From contig URQQ01000035.1 in assembly GCA_900549995.1 (NCBI GenBank), forward strand, positions 1 through 52,605: 52,605 nt of DNA, given 5' to 3'. A program made the position numbers and the translations under genes. Below are positions 1 to 7,445 of the stretch, piece by piece (the first letter of the stretch is position 1; the number at the start of each line of letters is the position of its first letter). This DNA comes from an uncultured Lachnospiraceae bacterium. Lineage in GTDB: Bacteria; Bacillota; Clostridia; Lachnospirales; Lachnospiraceae. A model generated the notes under the pieces. The model had not been told where the DNA came from. It searched no databases and saw only the letters and a program-made list of their open reading frames with translations.

Positions 1-106
1 ACTTTGAAGTAATATCCTTATTCTGATAAGATATTTCGTCCTTTGTAATAGAATCCCTCCGTTCTTTTTCATGTACAAAAAGAACAAAGTCTTCAAAGAC
101 GTGCAT
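1..106 (-). CDS. possible 5' end of a gene running off the left edge
   Basis: Thirty-five codons are open from an ATG at 106 to the window edge, giving a charged, protein-like sequence with no recognisable domain. A good promoter lies directly upstream, but the distance from the -10 box to the ATG is only about 13 nt, so the message would be nearly leaderless, and no Shine-Dalgarno is visible. A second frame (ATG near 73) is also open to the edge. The real start could therefore be elsewhere, and I cannot name a function. Confidence 0.3.
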   Translation of the reverse strand, partial: MHVFEDFVLFVHEKERRDSITKDEISYQNKDITSK

Positions 107-118
107 CTGTTTAGTCTC

Positions 119-147
119 ATTATATACGAAAAAAAATATATAATCAA
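119..147 (-). promoter_or_regulatory. sigma-A type promoter reading to the left edge
   Basis: On the minus strand TTGATT (142-147) and a perfect TATAAT (119-124) are separated by 17 nt. It would drive whatever gene lies at or beyond the left edge. The rest of the 107-306 stretch holds only short inverted repeats and no gene that I can support. Confidence 0.55.
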
Positions 148-306
148 CGCCGGCTCTCTGTTCTTTTTGCAGTTATGATTGTCATTGTGGAATATGCGGC
201 AGAACTGCCGTGAAATCACATCAGACAGAGTTTCTGATGGAATGGATTTACTATATCATTATCCTCTCATATTTTCAATACAAACTTTGTTAATATACCA
301 AAAAAG

Positions 307-339
307 ATGTTCTGATTGAACTACTTATTCAGAACATCC
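307..339 (-). terminator. intrinsic terminator of the acetyltransferase gene
   Basis: GATGTTCTG (307-315) pairs perfectly with CAGAACATC (331-339). Read on the minus strand the hairpin is followed by TTTTTT, as expected for a rho-independent terminator about 20 nt past the stop codon of the gene ending at 359. Confidence 0.8.
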
Positions 340-358
340 CTTCATTTAATTTTTCTAT

Positions 359-1000
359 TTACAGATGAAATTCATCGTCTATTTTTCTTCCTTTAAAGTA
401 GTATATTTTATCCTCTTCTGTAATTTCTCTTAAAACTTTGCATGGGCATCCAACTGCCACAGTATCTGAGGGAATGTCATGTGTAACAACACTTCCTGCA
501 CCGATCACTGCCCGGTCTCCGATATGTACTCCCGGAAGAATCACTGCATTCGCCCCAATCCACACATCATCACCAATTACAACCGGGACAGAAAACTGAG
601 TCCCCTTTCTGCGGATTTCGGCATCTACCGGGTGGCCTGTAGCAGAAATGGTAACATTCGGGGCAATCATGACATGATTTCCAATATAAACATCCGTATC
701 ATCTACAACGACGAGGTTATAATTGGAATAAAAATGATCCCCAATATGTGTATTACACCCATAAGAGAAATGCGCCGGAGCTTCAATCCACACTTCTTTT
801 CCAACATCCCCGAGAAGCTCCTTTAAGATTTCATTCTTCCGCTTCATATCTGAGGGCATCGTGTTGTTATATTCAAACTGCAGATCTTTTCCCCGGATTC
901 TCTGCTGGTCAATCACCTTTTCATAAGCCTTGTCTTCCTCGCTGTCATTGCCAAATTCATAATATAATGCACCTGATTTCATTCTTTCTTCTAATGTCAT
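359..1000 (-). CDS. maltose/galactoside O-acetyltransferase family protein (hexapeptide repeat)
   Basis: This 213-residue protein has the layout of maltose/galactoside acetyltransferases. A helical N-terminal cap (about residues 3-60) precedes a left-handed beta-helix built from hexapeptide repeats such as IGDHFY, IGNHVM, IGDDVWIGANAVIL and IGDRAVIGAGSVV (about 72-190). The invariant catalytic histidine of the family is probably H123 in the ATGHP segment. Members transfer acetyl from acetyl-CoA to a sugar hydroxyl in the cytosol. The start is supported by GGAGG 8 nt upstream of the ATG at 1000. The gene stands alone with its own terminator. The acceptor sugar cannot be read from sequence, so a symbol (maa or lacA) is not assigned. 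Confidence 0.88.
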   Translation of the reverse strand: MTLEERMKSGALYYEFGNDSEEDKAYEKVIDQQRIRGKDLQFEYNNTMPSDMKRKNEILKELLGDVGKEVWIEAPAHFSYGCNTHIGDHFYSNYNLVVVDDTDVYIGNHVMIAPNVTISATGHPVDAEIRRKGTQFSVPVVIGDDVWIGANAVILPGVHIGDRAVIGAGSVVTHDIPSDTVAVGCPCKVLREITEEDKIYYFKGRKIDDEFHL

Positions 1001-1047
1001 ACTTTGTAATCCTCCAAATAGTCAGTTTATTTTCGCATACAACCGCT

Positions 1048-1185
1048 CCGAACGCATCTCGGGAATTTCATTCCCTCGATGTTCGTTGCACTCACATAGG
1101 AATACGCACGAATCCTTTCGTCTGCCAGCAGACGACGGCTTCTTGCGTATCCCTGCGTTCGTCGCTATACGTTCACTATATCGTA
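1048..1185. repeat. nested palindromic intergenic repeat
   Basis: Several inverted repeats are packed together here. A perfect TCGTCTGC/GCAGACGA hairpin with a 2-nt loop (1118-1135) is enclosed by AGGAATACGCA (1098-1108) and TGCGTATCCCT (1144-1154). A separate imperfect palindrome lies at about 1049-1085, centred on GGGAATTTCATTCCC. No open frame with a ribosome-binding site covers it. It resembles a dispersed intergenic palindromic element, but a single window cannot show other copies. Confidence 0.5.
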
Positions 1186-1188
1186 TTT

Positions 1189-1215
1189 GGGGCGGGGTTT
1201 CAATTGGGGTGGGGG
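1189..1215 (+). other. G-quadruplex motif
   Basis: Four runs of four or five G (1189-1192, 1194-1197, 1206-1209, 1211-1215) with loops of 1, 8 and 1 nt fit the standard intramolecular quadruplex pattern on the plus strand. It ends 5 bp before the stop codon of the LanG-type permease, so it is on the non-transcribed side and would be C-rich in that message. Confidence 0.55.
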
Positions 1216-1219
1216 ATTT

Positions 1220-1954
1220 TTAACTTGTTTTGACGTCTTTTCTTTTGAGCAGGGTGATTGCGGCTCCGGTGAATATTATCATAAATATGATAATTTCAGC
1301 CAGGAACTGTATCATGCCTCCTGACATCATGTCTTCTGATCTGTTTGCGTTCATTCCCATAACCATCAGGGAATATGGCCAGAGCATTCCGTTTCCTGAC
1401 GCAGCTGCCAGAAATCCGGCTACACTTCCCATCAAGGCAATCCCGATCGGAATTGCAAAACTTCGGATCACCATGGAAAGTAAGAGTTGTATCGATCCGA
1501 TGACCATTCCTGCAGCCGTTCCTCTCACAAGCCACCACAGAATTTCTGCGGGAGGGAATCCCTGGAAACCGACCAGTTTTCCACAGATAATGTATAAAAC
1601 TCCGACCCATAACTGCAAAAAGACCGTGACCTTAAGAATCACTGCAAGTTTTGCCAGAAATATATCACTGTAGGATACCGGAACAGACATCAGAACATTC
1701 CAGTTGCGTTCCAGATGTTCCAGTCTCCACAGATAGGAACAGAAAATTGCAATGAGCGGCGCATAAAAGAAATTGGCATAAAATAATGTCAGCTGCGTCC
1801 ACAGGCTGTACCATTGTTCTTTCAGAATCCCCGTGTTCTGCCAGTAGTTGAATGTTCCCATTATCGCGGGAATGCATGGAATGAGCAGACATGCAATCCA
1901 TAATTTTGACCTCCCAAGTTTCATCGTTTCCGCTTTCATACTTCTTTTCAGCAT
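1220..1954 (-). CDS. lantibiotic-immunity ABC transporter permease, LanG/MutG type
   Basis: A 244-residue membrane protein with about six hydrophobic spans (near 20-38, 56-76, 102-125, 135-165, 168-190, 215-237). It has the length and pattern of the MutG/SpaG/NisG permeases that, with LanE and the ATPase LanF, pump antimicrobial peptides off the cytoplasmic membrane. It begins 2 nt after the stop of the LanE-type gene upstream and is the last gene of the three-gene operon. Assignment rests on the ordered trio plus the adjoining NisRK-like two-component system; on sequence alone permeases of this group are weakly conserved. No terminator is evident downstream, where G-rich and palindromic sequence begins. 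Confidence 0.82.
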   Translation of the reverse strand: MLKRSMKAETMKLGRSKLWIACLLIPCIPAIMGTFNYWQNTGILKEQWYSLWTQLTLFYANFFYAPLIAIFCSYLWRLEHLERNWNVLMSVPVSYSDIFLAKLAVILKVTVFLQLWVGVLYIICGKLVGFQGFPPAEILWWLVRGTAAGMVIGSIQLLLSMVIRSFAIPIGIALMGSVAGFLAAASGNGMLWPYSLMVMGMNANRSEDMMSGGMIQFLAEIIIFMIIFTGAAITLLKRKDVKTS

Positions 1955-1956
1955 CT

Positions 1957-2745
1957 TTATACCTCCCTTCTCACAAACAGATATTTCATGCCTGCATACA
2001 GTATCACTCCGGCGGTGGCAAAGGCTAACATGAGTCCCAGATTCAGCGGTGTGTCTGAAAACGACATGACTCTCGCAGCTTTATCATAGTTCATCTCAAG
2101 AGGCATAAACATTGCATAATATCCCCACAGAACGAACATCTGTATCGCTCTTGGAAAGAACAACGAGAATAATCCAAGGAAAGATCCCGCAAGCCCTACA
2201 CACAGCGGAAGAATCTGGTTCTGTGCAGTCAGAGATAAAAACTGCTGAACAACCAGAACCACTACATTTACGATAAATGTAGCCGCACAATAAATCAAAA
2301 GCAGTTTAAAATCCATTGTCTCTGTAAAATCAAACACGATTCCGTCGGCTATGATCATCACGGCCTGCAGAAACACTACAAGCAGTACATACCGGATTCC
2401 AAATACAAGCTTACAGTCAAAAAGTGTTCCTGATTTCTGCATTGTAAATAGTAACTTAAACGTATCCCCTTTCACTTCTGCATCGCAAAGCCTGCTGGCA
2501 ATAACTGCCATCAGAACCGGCATAAAAACAGCATTTAAAACCGGCATTTCATATAACAGATAACGATATCCCTGCGACAGCAGCCGTTCATCAGCCTTCC
2601 CAAATGTCCAGGCCGACCAGATAAACTGAAGAAAAACCACGCCCACTGCAATCATCCATATTTTTCTGTATTTTACTTTCTTTTGTTCCACCGAAAGCTG
2701 CATGAAAAACCCTGTTTTCTTATTGGTCTGTGTCTGTTCTTTCAT
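1957..2745 (-). CDS. lantibiotic-immunity ABC transporter permease, LanE/MutE type
   Basis: A 262-residue permease with an N-terminal cytosolic segment of about 28 residues and roughly six transmembrane spans (near 30-48, 70-88, 115-140, 148-170, 178-205, 235-255). In the LanFEG family the LanE and LanG permeases form the membrane channel for the LanF ATPase and confer self-protection or resistance against lantibiotics. Its ATG overlaps the stop codon of the ATPase by one base (TAATG), which indicates translational coupling, and the next permease follows 2 nt after its stop. A GGTGAG box lies upstream of the start. Confidence 0.82.
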   Translation of the reverse strand: MKEQTQTNKKTGFFMQLSVEQKKVKYRKIWMIAVGVVFLQFIWSAWTFGKADERLLSQGYRYLLYEMPVLNAVFMPVLMAVIASRLCDAEVKGDTFKLLFTMQKSGTLFDCKLVFGIRYVLLVVFLQAVMIIADGIVFDFTETMDFKLLLIYCAATFIVNVVVLVVQQFLSLTAQNQILPLCVGLAGSFLGLFSLFFPRAIQMFVLWGYYAMFMPLEMNYDKAARVMSFSDTPLNLGLMLAFATAGVILYAGMKYLFVRREV

Positions 2746-3659
2746 TATAAGCTCACCTGCTTTCCTGTAAGTTTCAGGAAGATTTCCTCCAGACTCATCT
2801 GTTTCTCTTCAATCCTGAGTATTCCAATGTCTGCCTCCGTCAGAATACGAACAATGCTGATAACACTGCTGTCATCTGTATTTTCAATCTTCACGGCATC
2901 CTTATTAAATTCCGGCAAGATTCCATGTTCTTTCAGCACTCTGGCAGCACTTCTGTTATCTGTTGTACGAAATATAATCTGAGGACTGCTGTGTTCATGA
3001 AGATTGGTCAGACTATCCTGGAATACAAGTTCTCCTTTGTCAATAATACCCACATGTGTTGCCATCTGGTCAATCTCGCTCAGAAGATGGCTTGATACAA
3101 CTACCGTCATGCCATATCTCTTCGGCAGGGAAGAAATCAGCTCCCTCATCTCCTGTATTCCTGCAGGGTCAAGACCATTGGTCGGCTCATCCAGAAGTAG
3201 AAGCCGCGGTTTCCCAAGAAGCGCGGCCGCAAGTCCAAGTCTCTGTTTCATACCAAGAGAATATTGTTTTACTTTTTTGCTCTGCTGGTTTTCCATTCGG
3301 ACAACCGCAAGTACTTCATCAATCTCCCTTTCCTGACAGTCTTTTAATGTTCTTATGATTTCCAGATTCTCCCGTCCTGACAAGTGACCGTAATACGCAG
3401 GTGACTCAATCAGCGAACCCGTACTTCTAAGAATTTCAAGACGGTTTTTGTCATTCATCCGTTTCCCAAAAACTGCAATTCCACCTTCCGTCGGTTTCAC
3501 AAGGCCAAGGACCATCTTAAGTGTCGTAGATTTTCCTGCACCGTTTGGTCCGAGAAATCCATAGACACTTCCCTTTGGTACTTTCAGATCAACCCCTTTT
3601 ACAACCATTTTCGGACCATATGCTTTTCCAAGTGCATTTGTTTTAATCACTGCATCCAT
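2745..3659 (-). CDS. lantibiotic-immunity ABC transporter ATPase, LanF type
   Basis: A 304-residue ABC ATPase with Walker A GPNGAGKST (37-45), signature SLGMKQRL (about 130), Walker B LLLLDEPTNGLDP (about 150) and a switch histidine in SSHLL. The Q-loop position carries glutamate (LIESPAYY), the E-loop variant known from LanF immunity ATPases, which supports this assignment over a generic drug exporter. A longer frame reaches 3677, but its extra codons contain the AAAGGTGG ribosome-binding site, so the ATG at 3659 is chosen. It leads an operon with the two permeases and is divergent from the response regulator. The C-terminal ~80 residues form the usual accessory domain of this subfamily. Confidence 0.87.
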   Translation of the reverse strand: MDAVIKTNALGKAYGPKMVVKGVDLKVPKGSVYGFLGPNGAGKSTTLKMVLGLVKPTEGGIAVFGKRMNDKNRLEILRSTGSLIESPAYYGHLSGRENLEIIRTLKDCQEREIDEVLAVVRMENQQSKKVKQYSLGMKQRLGLAAALLGKPRLLLLDEPTNGLDPAGIQEMRELISSLPKRYGMTVVVSSHLLSEIDQMATHVGIIDKGELVFQDSLTNLHEHSSPQIIFRTTDNRSAARVLKEHGILPEFNKDAVKIENTDDSSVISIVRILTEADIGILRIEEKQMSLEEIFLKLTGKQVSL

Positions 3660-3857
3660 ATCTCTTCCACCTTTCATGTGTATTCTTTTTCATTCAGCCA
3701 GACGCCGCTTCCTCCGGCTGATAAAATCATACAACACGATCCTTATCCCATCCTTTCACTCTCCTTACATTTACCTTAATTCTTCTTTGAAAGAATGCAG
3801 ACATCCATTTTTTGTTCTATAATATAACAAATACATCTTTTTCAGGGAGGGAACTCT

Positions 3858-4565
3858 ATGCGACACATCTATGAATGCAAAATACTGATTGTAGACGATC
3901 ATCTGGAACTCCTCCAGATGATAACAGAAATACTGACAAAAGAGGGATTTCTTAACATAATAACAGCCTCTGACTGTCACACGGCCAGAGCTGCATTTTC
4001 CGAAAACTCTCCTGAATTAATTATTCTGGATATCATGCTCCCGGACGGAGACGGATTCTCTTTGATGCGGGAATTCCGGCTGGTCTCCAATGTTCCGATT
4101 CTCTTCCTTTCTGCAAAGGATGAGGACAACGACCGGCTGCTGGGTCTCGGGCTTGGCGCTGACGATTACATTACGAAACCCTTTCTGCCCAAAGAACTCA
4201 TCCTTCGAATGACCGCAATTCTGAAACGGACCTATTTTTCGGAATCCTTAAAAGTGAACCAGTCTGAGATTCTGACACTTGGCAGCTGTCAGATTAACTT
4301 AAAAAACGCCTGTGTCACCAATCAGAATGAGACCGTGTCATTGACTGCAAAAGAACTTGCACTCCTTGTAAAACTGAACGAGAACCGGGGAAATATTGTT
4401 ACTTTTGATTCTCTTTGCCGTGCAGTCTGGAATGATGATTATTACGGCTATGAAAACACACTGATGGTACATATCCGGCGCCTGCGGGAGAAAATTGAGC
4501 CTGTCCCCTCAAAACCAAGGTGGCTGTTGACTGCAAGAGGGCTTGGCTACCGGCTTGCAAAATAA
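3858..4565 (+). CDS. OmpR/NisR-type response regulator
   Basis: A 235-residue response regulator with a receiver domain (8-120; acidic pair D13/D14, phospho-acceptor D58 in LIILDIML, conserved lysine in ITKPF) and a C-terminal OmpR/PhoB winged helix (about 140-233, ending ARGLGYRL). It is the partner of the kinase 29 nt downstream and is transcribed divergently from the LanFEG operon, which it presumably activates when the cognate peptide is sensed (NisRK/SpaRK logic; inference). The start has a strong AGGGAGG box. A TATAAT at 3818-3823 lies 34 bp upstream of the ATG, but no good -35 is visible, which would fit an activated promoter. Confidence 0.9.
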   Translation: MRHIYECKILIVDDHLELLQMITEILTKEGFLNIITASDCHTARAAFSENSPELIILDIMLPDGDGFSLMREFRLVSNVPILFLSAKDEDNDRLLGLGLGADDYITKPFLPKELILRMTAILKRTYFSESLKVNQSEILTLGSCQINLKNACVTNQNETVSLTAKELALLVKLNENRGNIVTFDSLCRAVWNDDYYGYENTLMVHIRRLREKIEPVPSKPRWLLTARGLGYRLAK

Positions 4566-4594
4566 TCTTCCATTATTAATAGAAGGAGTTCTCC

Positions 4595-5998
4595 ATGAAA
4601 AGTATGTTTAAAATTTTCCGGCGGTATTTTTTCACTGCTGCTTCTATCTCCATTATCATACTGTTTATCAATTTCTTTGGTCTGATATTCTTCTCTGTCT
4701 ATTATGTAAAAGACAGCAATCTGACGCAGGCTACAAGAGCCGAAATCGATCAGATCTCAGACAGTCTTACATGTTCAGATTCCGGATATGCGATGGAGGA
4801 ATATGGACAGACAATGCTGGAAGACCGTTATTCCTGGGCCATGCTCCTTGATGGGAACGGGACGGTTGTCTGGGACTGGCAGCGCCCGTCTGGGATCAAA
4901 GATTCCTACACTCCTGCCGATATCACTTCCTTCAGCAAATGGTATCTGCAGGATTACCCCGTGACAACCTGGCAGTATGGGGACGGTCTTCTGGTATTGG
5001 CTTATCCGAAAGATTACCTGACAAAGGTTAATTTAAATTATCCGGTACAGTTGATCAGGCATCTCCCAACAATTCTTCTTTCTATTGTCGTACTGAATCT
5101 GATCATTATTATAATGCTGGCTTCCTTTTTCGGTTTCCGTTTTTACCGCGCACTTCAGCCGGTCGCTCTCGGTATCGAAGGTCTGGCCAACAACGAAAAG
5201 GTTATGCTGGCTGAGAAAGGAATCGCCTGCGACCTTGCGAGAAGCCTCAATCTCACCTCCAAACGGCTGGAAAAACAAAGCACGGAACTCACCCGCCGGG
5301 ATAATGCACGCACCGAGTGGATTTCCGGTGTCTCTCATGATATACGGACACCTCTTTCAATGATTATGGGATATGCCGATGGCCTGGAAGCTGATACTTC
5401 TCTCACATCAGAACAGCAAAAAAAAGCTTCAATTATTAAAAATCAAAGCCTTATCATAAAAAAGTTAATCGAAGACCTGAATCTGACTTCGAAACTCGAA
5501 TACCATATGCAGCCGCTGAACATCAAAAGCTTTTCACCTGCCACTCTGCTTCGGGAAATCATTTCCTCGTACTATAACGCAGGATTACCTGACCAGTGCC
5601 TCCTCGAACTTCTGATTGAACCGGAGACTGAAACAATTACACTCGACGGTGATACCGGTCTTCTGACCCGTGCCCTCAGCAACCTGATCGGGAACAGCCT
5701 GAAGCACAATGGCAATGACTGTACTGTAACTGTCTCAATGCTTCGATTTGATGATGCGCTTCACATTCATGTCTCCGACAGCGGGCAGGGAATTCCATCC
5801 CAGGTTGTAAAAACACTGACGAATACCTGCAGCTCTTTCTCCCAGAAACCGCACATTATGGGTCTGCGCGTCGTCTGGTCGATCCTTCAGGCACATGGAG
5901 GACACCTGAATTTCATCAAAAAAGACTCCGAAGATTATTATGAGGCAGAGATTGAGCTGCCTGTTTCAGACAATGGAGTAACCGGCTGCCCTGAATGA
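4595..5998 (+). CDS. membrane sensor histidine kinase, NisK/SpaK-like
   Basis: A 467-residue sensor kinase with two membrane spans (about 11-35 and 157-181) framing an extracytoplasmic domain of about 120 residues. A linker, a HisKA domain with GVSHDIRTPLS (phospho-accepting H248), and an HATPase domain with N-box NLIGNSLKHN and G-box SDSGQGIP follow. This build, together with the LanFEG neighbour, matches kinases that sense lantibiotics or related envelope-active peptides. The start is fixed by AAGGAGT 7 nt upstream. It forms an operon with the regulator before it and converges on the small gene at 6055-6300, sharing a hairpin. What it senses is not visible. Confidence 0.88.
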   Translation: MKSMFKIFRRYFFTAASISIIILFINFFGLIFFSVYYVKDSNLTQATRAEIDQISDSLTCSDSGYAMEEYGQTMLEDRYSWAMLLDGNGTVVWDWQRPSGIKDSYTPADITSFSKWYLQDYPVTTWQYGDGLLVLAYPKDYLTKVNLNYPVQLIRHLPTILLSIVVLNLIIIIMLASFFGFRFYRALQPVALGIEGLANNEKVMLAEKGIACDLARSLNLTSKRLEKQSTELTRRDNARTEWISGVSHDIRTPLSMIMGYADGLEADTSLTSEQQKKASIIKNQSLIIKKLIEDLNLTSKLEYHMQPLNIKSFSPATLLREIISSYYNAGLPDQCLLELLIEPETETITLDGDTGLLTRALSNLIGNSLKHNGNDCTVTVSMLRFDDALHIHVSDSGQGIPSQVVKTLTNTCSSFSQKPHIMGLRVVWSILQAHGGHLNFIKKDSEDYYEAEIELPVSDNGVTGCPE

Positions 5999-6029
5999 TA
6001 TACTCACTTGATTTTGGGCAGATTTATTA

Positions 6030-6056
6030 AGATGCATCCGGTTTCAGGATGCATCT
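6030..6056. terminator. hairpin between converging genes
   Basis: AGATGCATCC (6030-6039) pairs perfectly with GGATGCATCT (6047-6056). It separates the sensor kinase from the small minus-strand gene and overlaps that gene's stop codon. T-runs are weak on both sides, so termination strength is uncertain. Confidence 0.55.
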
Positions 6057-6300
6057 ATTGGTTCAGATATTGAAGAAGTGCCTGTTTTGCCTCAACTGAT
6101 GTAGAGAATTTCCTACTGTTTCCTGTAATATAGCTGACAGCATCTTCCCACTCATGCTGGCTATACTCTGACTCCTCTAATCTTTTCACTGCTTTTCTGA
6201 TTTTCGGATACAGCCGGACCTCGCGGAGACTCGACAGATAAAGGCAGCCTACTTCCTCTGCAATCTGCTCAAGCAGCCCACTTTTACTCGTTCCGCTCAT
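6055..6300 (-). CDS. 81-residue protein of unknown function beside an invertible promoter
   Basis: I do not recognise this family. The protein is small, soluble-looking and helix-rich, with many Lys/Arg and Glu residues, no membrane span, no signal peptide and a single cysteine. The ATG at 6300 is chosen because AAAGGAGG lies 8 nt upstream; a longer frame to 6333 would put that box inside the coding sequence. It is the first gene read by the promoter inside the inverted-repeat-bounded segment at 6339-6563, and convergent with the sensor kinase, so it appears to be the only direct output of that switch. Basic, helical character would allow a DNA-binding or recombination-directionality role, but this is speculation. 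Confidence 0.65.
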   Translation of the reverse strand: MSGTSKSGLLEQIAEEVGCLYLSSLREVRLYPKIRKAVKRLEESEYSQHEWEDAVSYITGNSRKFSTSVEAKQALLQYLNQ

Positions 6301-6338
6301 AAATTTTCCTCCTTTGACTGTACTTTTGACCATTTGTC

Positions 6339-6370
6339 TACAACATAAGAATAGTTATGTTGTAAAGACA
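6339..6370 (+). repeat. left 32-bp inverted repeat of the invertible segment (recombination site)
   Basis: This 32-bp stretch is repeated without mismatch, in inverse orientation, at 6532-6563. Inside it two 9-bp arms, ACAACATAA and TTATGTTGT, flank the 6-bp spacer GAATAG, which is the architecture of a tyrosine-recombinase core site. The spacer is asymmetric, which allows oriented exchange. Confidence 0.85.
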
Positions 6371-6438
6371 AGAAATAAGATTGCCGGATATACGAATATC
6401 GGCTTGAAATACATAGAATCAGGGGTAAATATATATTT

Positions 6439-6467
6439 AATTTACACCTAAAAATGATCCGTGTCAA
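6439..6467 (-). promoter_or_regulatory. promoter inside the invertible segment, pointing at the 81-residue gene
   Basis: On the minus strand a perfect TTGACA (6462-6467) is spaced exactly 17 nt from TAAATT (6439-6444). Transcription would start near 6432, cross the left repeat and enter the small gene at 6300, so the window shows the ON orientation for that gene. After inversion it would read toward the recombinase gene in antisense. Confidence 0.65.
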
Positions 6468-6531
6468 TTAAACAGGTTTGATTTATGATACTTTAACCGT
6501 AAGAAAGTTATCTGTCCTCCTAAAAGAGCAC

Positions 6532-6563
6532 TGTCTTTACAACATAACTATTCTTATGTTGTA
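6532..6563 (-). repeat. right 32-bp inverted repeat of the invertible segment (recombination site)
   Basis: Exact reverse complement of 6339-6370, with the same 9-6-9 core. It ends 13 bp before the stop codon of the recombinase gene. Confidence 0.85.
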
Positions 6564-6575
6564 TTTTTTTCTGAA

Positions 6576-7445
6576 TTACTGCTTTAAAAACACGGTCCCC
6601 AGCATGTTCATCTGTATCTGATATTCCAACCCTGTATTGGCTGTATAAATTCTTGTAATTTCCAGGCTGCTGTGTCCCAGAAGATCCGCAAGCCCGGCCA
6701 GATCCTTTGTGGTCCGGTAATAGGTTCTGGCAAACAGATGCCTTAAATTATGCGGAAATACCTTTTCAGCTTCTACTCCTGCATCCCTGCACAGCGCTTT
6801 CATTTCTCCCCAAAGATTACTTCTGTCCTTGGGATTCCCGTTTCTCGTCGTGAAAATGAATCCTTTCCTTATGCTGTTTTTTCCAAGATAACAGAGCAGT
6901 TTCTTCCGAAGCAGTTCCGGTATCAATATCCTCCGGTATTTTTCTTTGTTGAATACTTCGATCCTGCCTTTTCTCACTTGCTCCGCTGTAAAATACCGTA
7001 ATTCACTGACCCTGATCCCCGTGGAAGCTATGACTTCTATAATTAATGCCAGCTGTTCCTTTCCATTTATAAGAGCCGTATCTCTCAGCCGGTTATAATC
7101 CTCTTTCGTCAGATTCTTTTCCTCCGAAAGAAAGATCTGTTTCTGAACTTTCACTCTGCGTACCTTCAATCTTCCGGCACCCAGAAATTCCAGAAACTGG
7201 TTAAGTGCCACAAGCATAGAATTGATACTTCCCGGAGCATAATGTCCAAGCAGCCATTCTTTATAATTAAGAATCTGTTCTTTATCAATTTCATTTTTTC
7301 CATCCATATATTTTACAAAGGTTCTGATATCGGTCAGATATTTCTTCACGGTAGCCTGCGCATTTTCCCTCTCATAAAGATACTGTCCAAACTCTTCCAG
7401 ATCCACCTCTGGACGAAATATAAAATTCTGTCTTCGTGTATTCAT
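6576..7445 (-). CDS. tyrosine recombinase (site-specific integrase/invertase)
   Basis: A 289-residue tyrosine recombinase. Residues 12-92 form the N-terminal SAM-like core-binding domain, and 108-285 the catalytic domain with R145 (STGIRVSEL), H232 and R235 (HNLRHLF), H258 (LGHSS) and nucleophile Y267 (TRIYT); all five are present, so the enzyme should be active. The ATG at 7445 is preferred because GGGAGG precedes it by 6 nt; an upstream frame to 7478 has no such box. Its 3' end lies 13 bp from perfect 32-bp inverted repeats with recombinase-site architecture, and no phage or conjugation genes are nearby. It therefore more likely works as a dedicated DNA invertase than as an element integrase (inference). 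Confidence 0.88.
   Translation of the reverse strand: MNTRRQNFIFRPEVDLEEFGQYLYERENAQATVKKYLTDIRTFVKYMDGKNEIDKEQILNYKEWLLGHYAPGSINSMLVALNQFLEFLGAGRLKVRRVKVQKQIFLSEEKNLTKEDYNRLRDTALINGKEQLALIIEVIASTGIRVSELRYFTAEQVRKGRIEVFNKEKYRRILIPELLRKKLLCYLGKNSIRKGFIFTTRNGNPKDRSNLWGEMKALCRDAGVEAEKVFPHNLRHLFARTYYRTTKDLAGLADLLGHSSLEITRIYTANTGLEYQIQMNMLGTVFLKQ

Larger units (their letters stand above)
6339..6563. other. putative invertible DNA segment carrying a promoter
   Basis: About 160 bp of AT-rich, non-coding DNA are enclosed by perfect 32-bp inverted repeats, with a tyrosine recombinase gene ending 13 bp to the right and a small gene starting 39 bp to the left. Recombination between the two 6-bp spacers would invert the centre and thereby the promoter at 6439-6467. 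This matches the known layout of phase-variable invertible promoters (fim-type switches and those of gut bacteria). Only one orientation can be seen in a single sequence, so inversion itself is inferred. Confidence 0.75.

Noticed and set aside
748..1233. 161-codon plus-strand frame across the intergenic palindrome region
   Set aside because: It overlaps the acetyltransferase gene in antisense and runs through nested palindromes; low-complexity composition and no ribosome-binding site.
3678..3857. Lantibiotic precursor gene between the LanF ATPase and the response regulator
   Set aside because: No small frame with a leader-like sequence or Ser/Thr/Cys-rich core is present in either strand.
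6576..7445. Recombinase as the integrase of a prophage or conjugative element
   Set aside because: No phage, relaxase or replication genes nearby, no adjacent tRNA, and perfect inverted (not direct) repeats at its end; a DNA-inversion role fits better.
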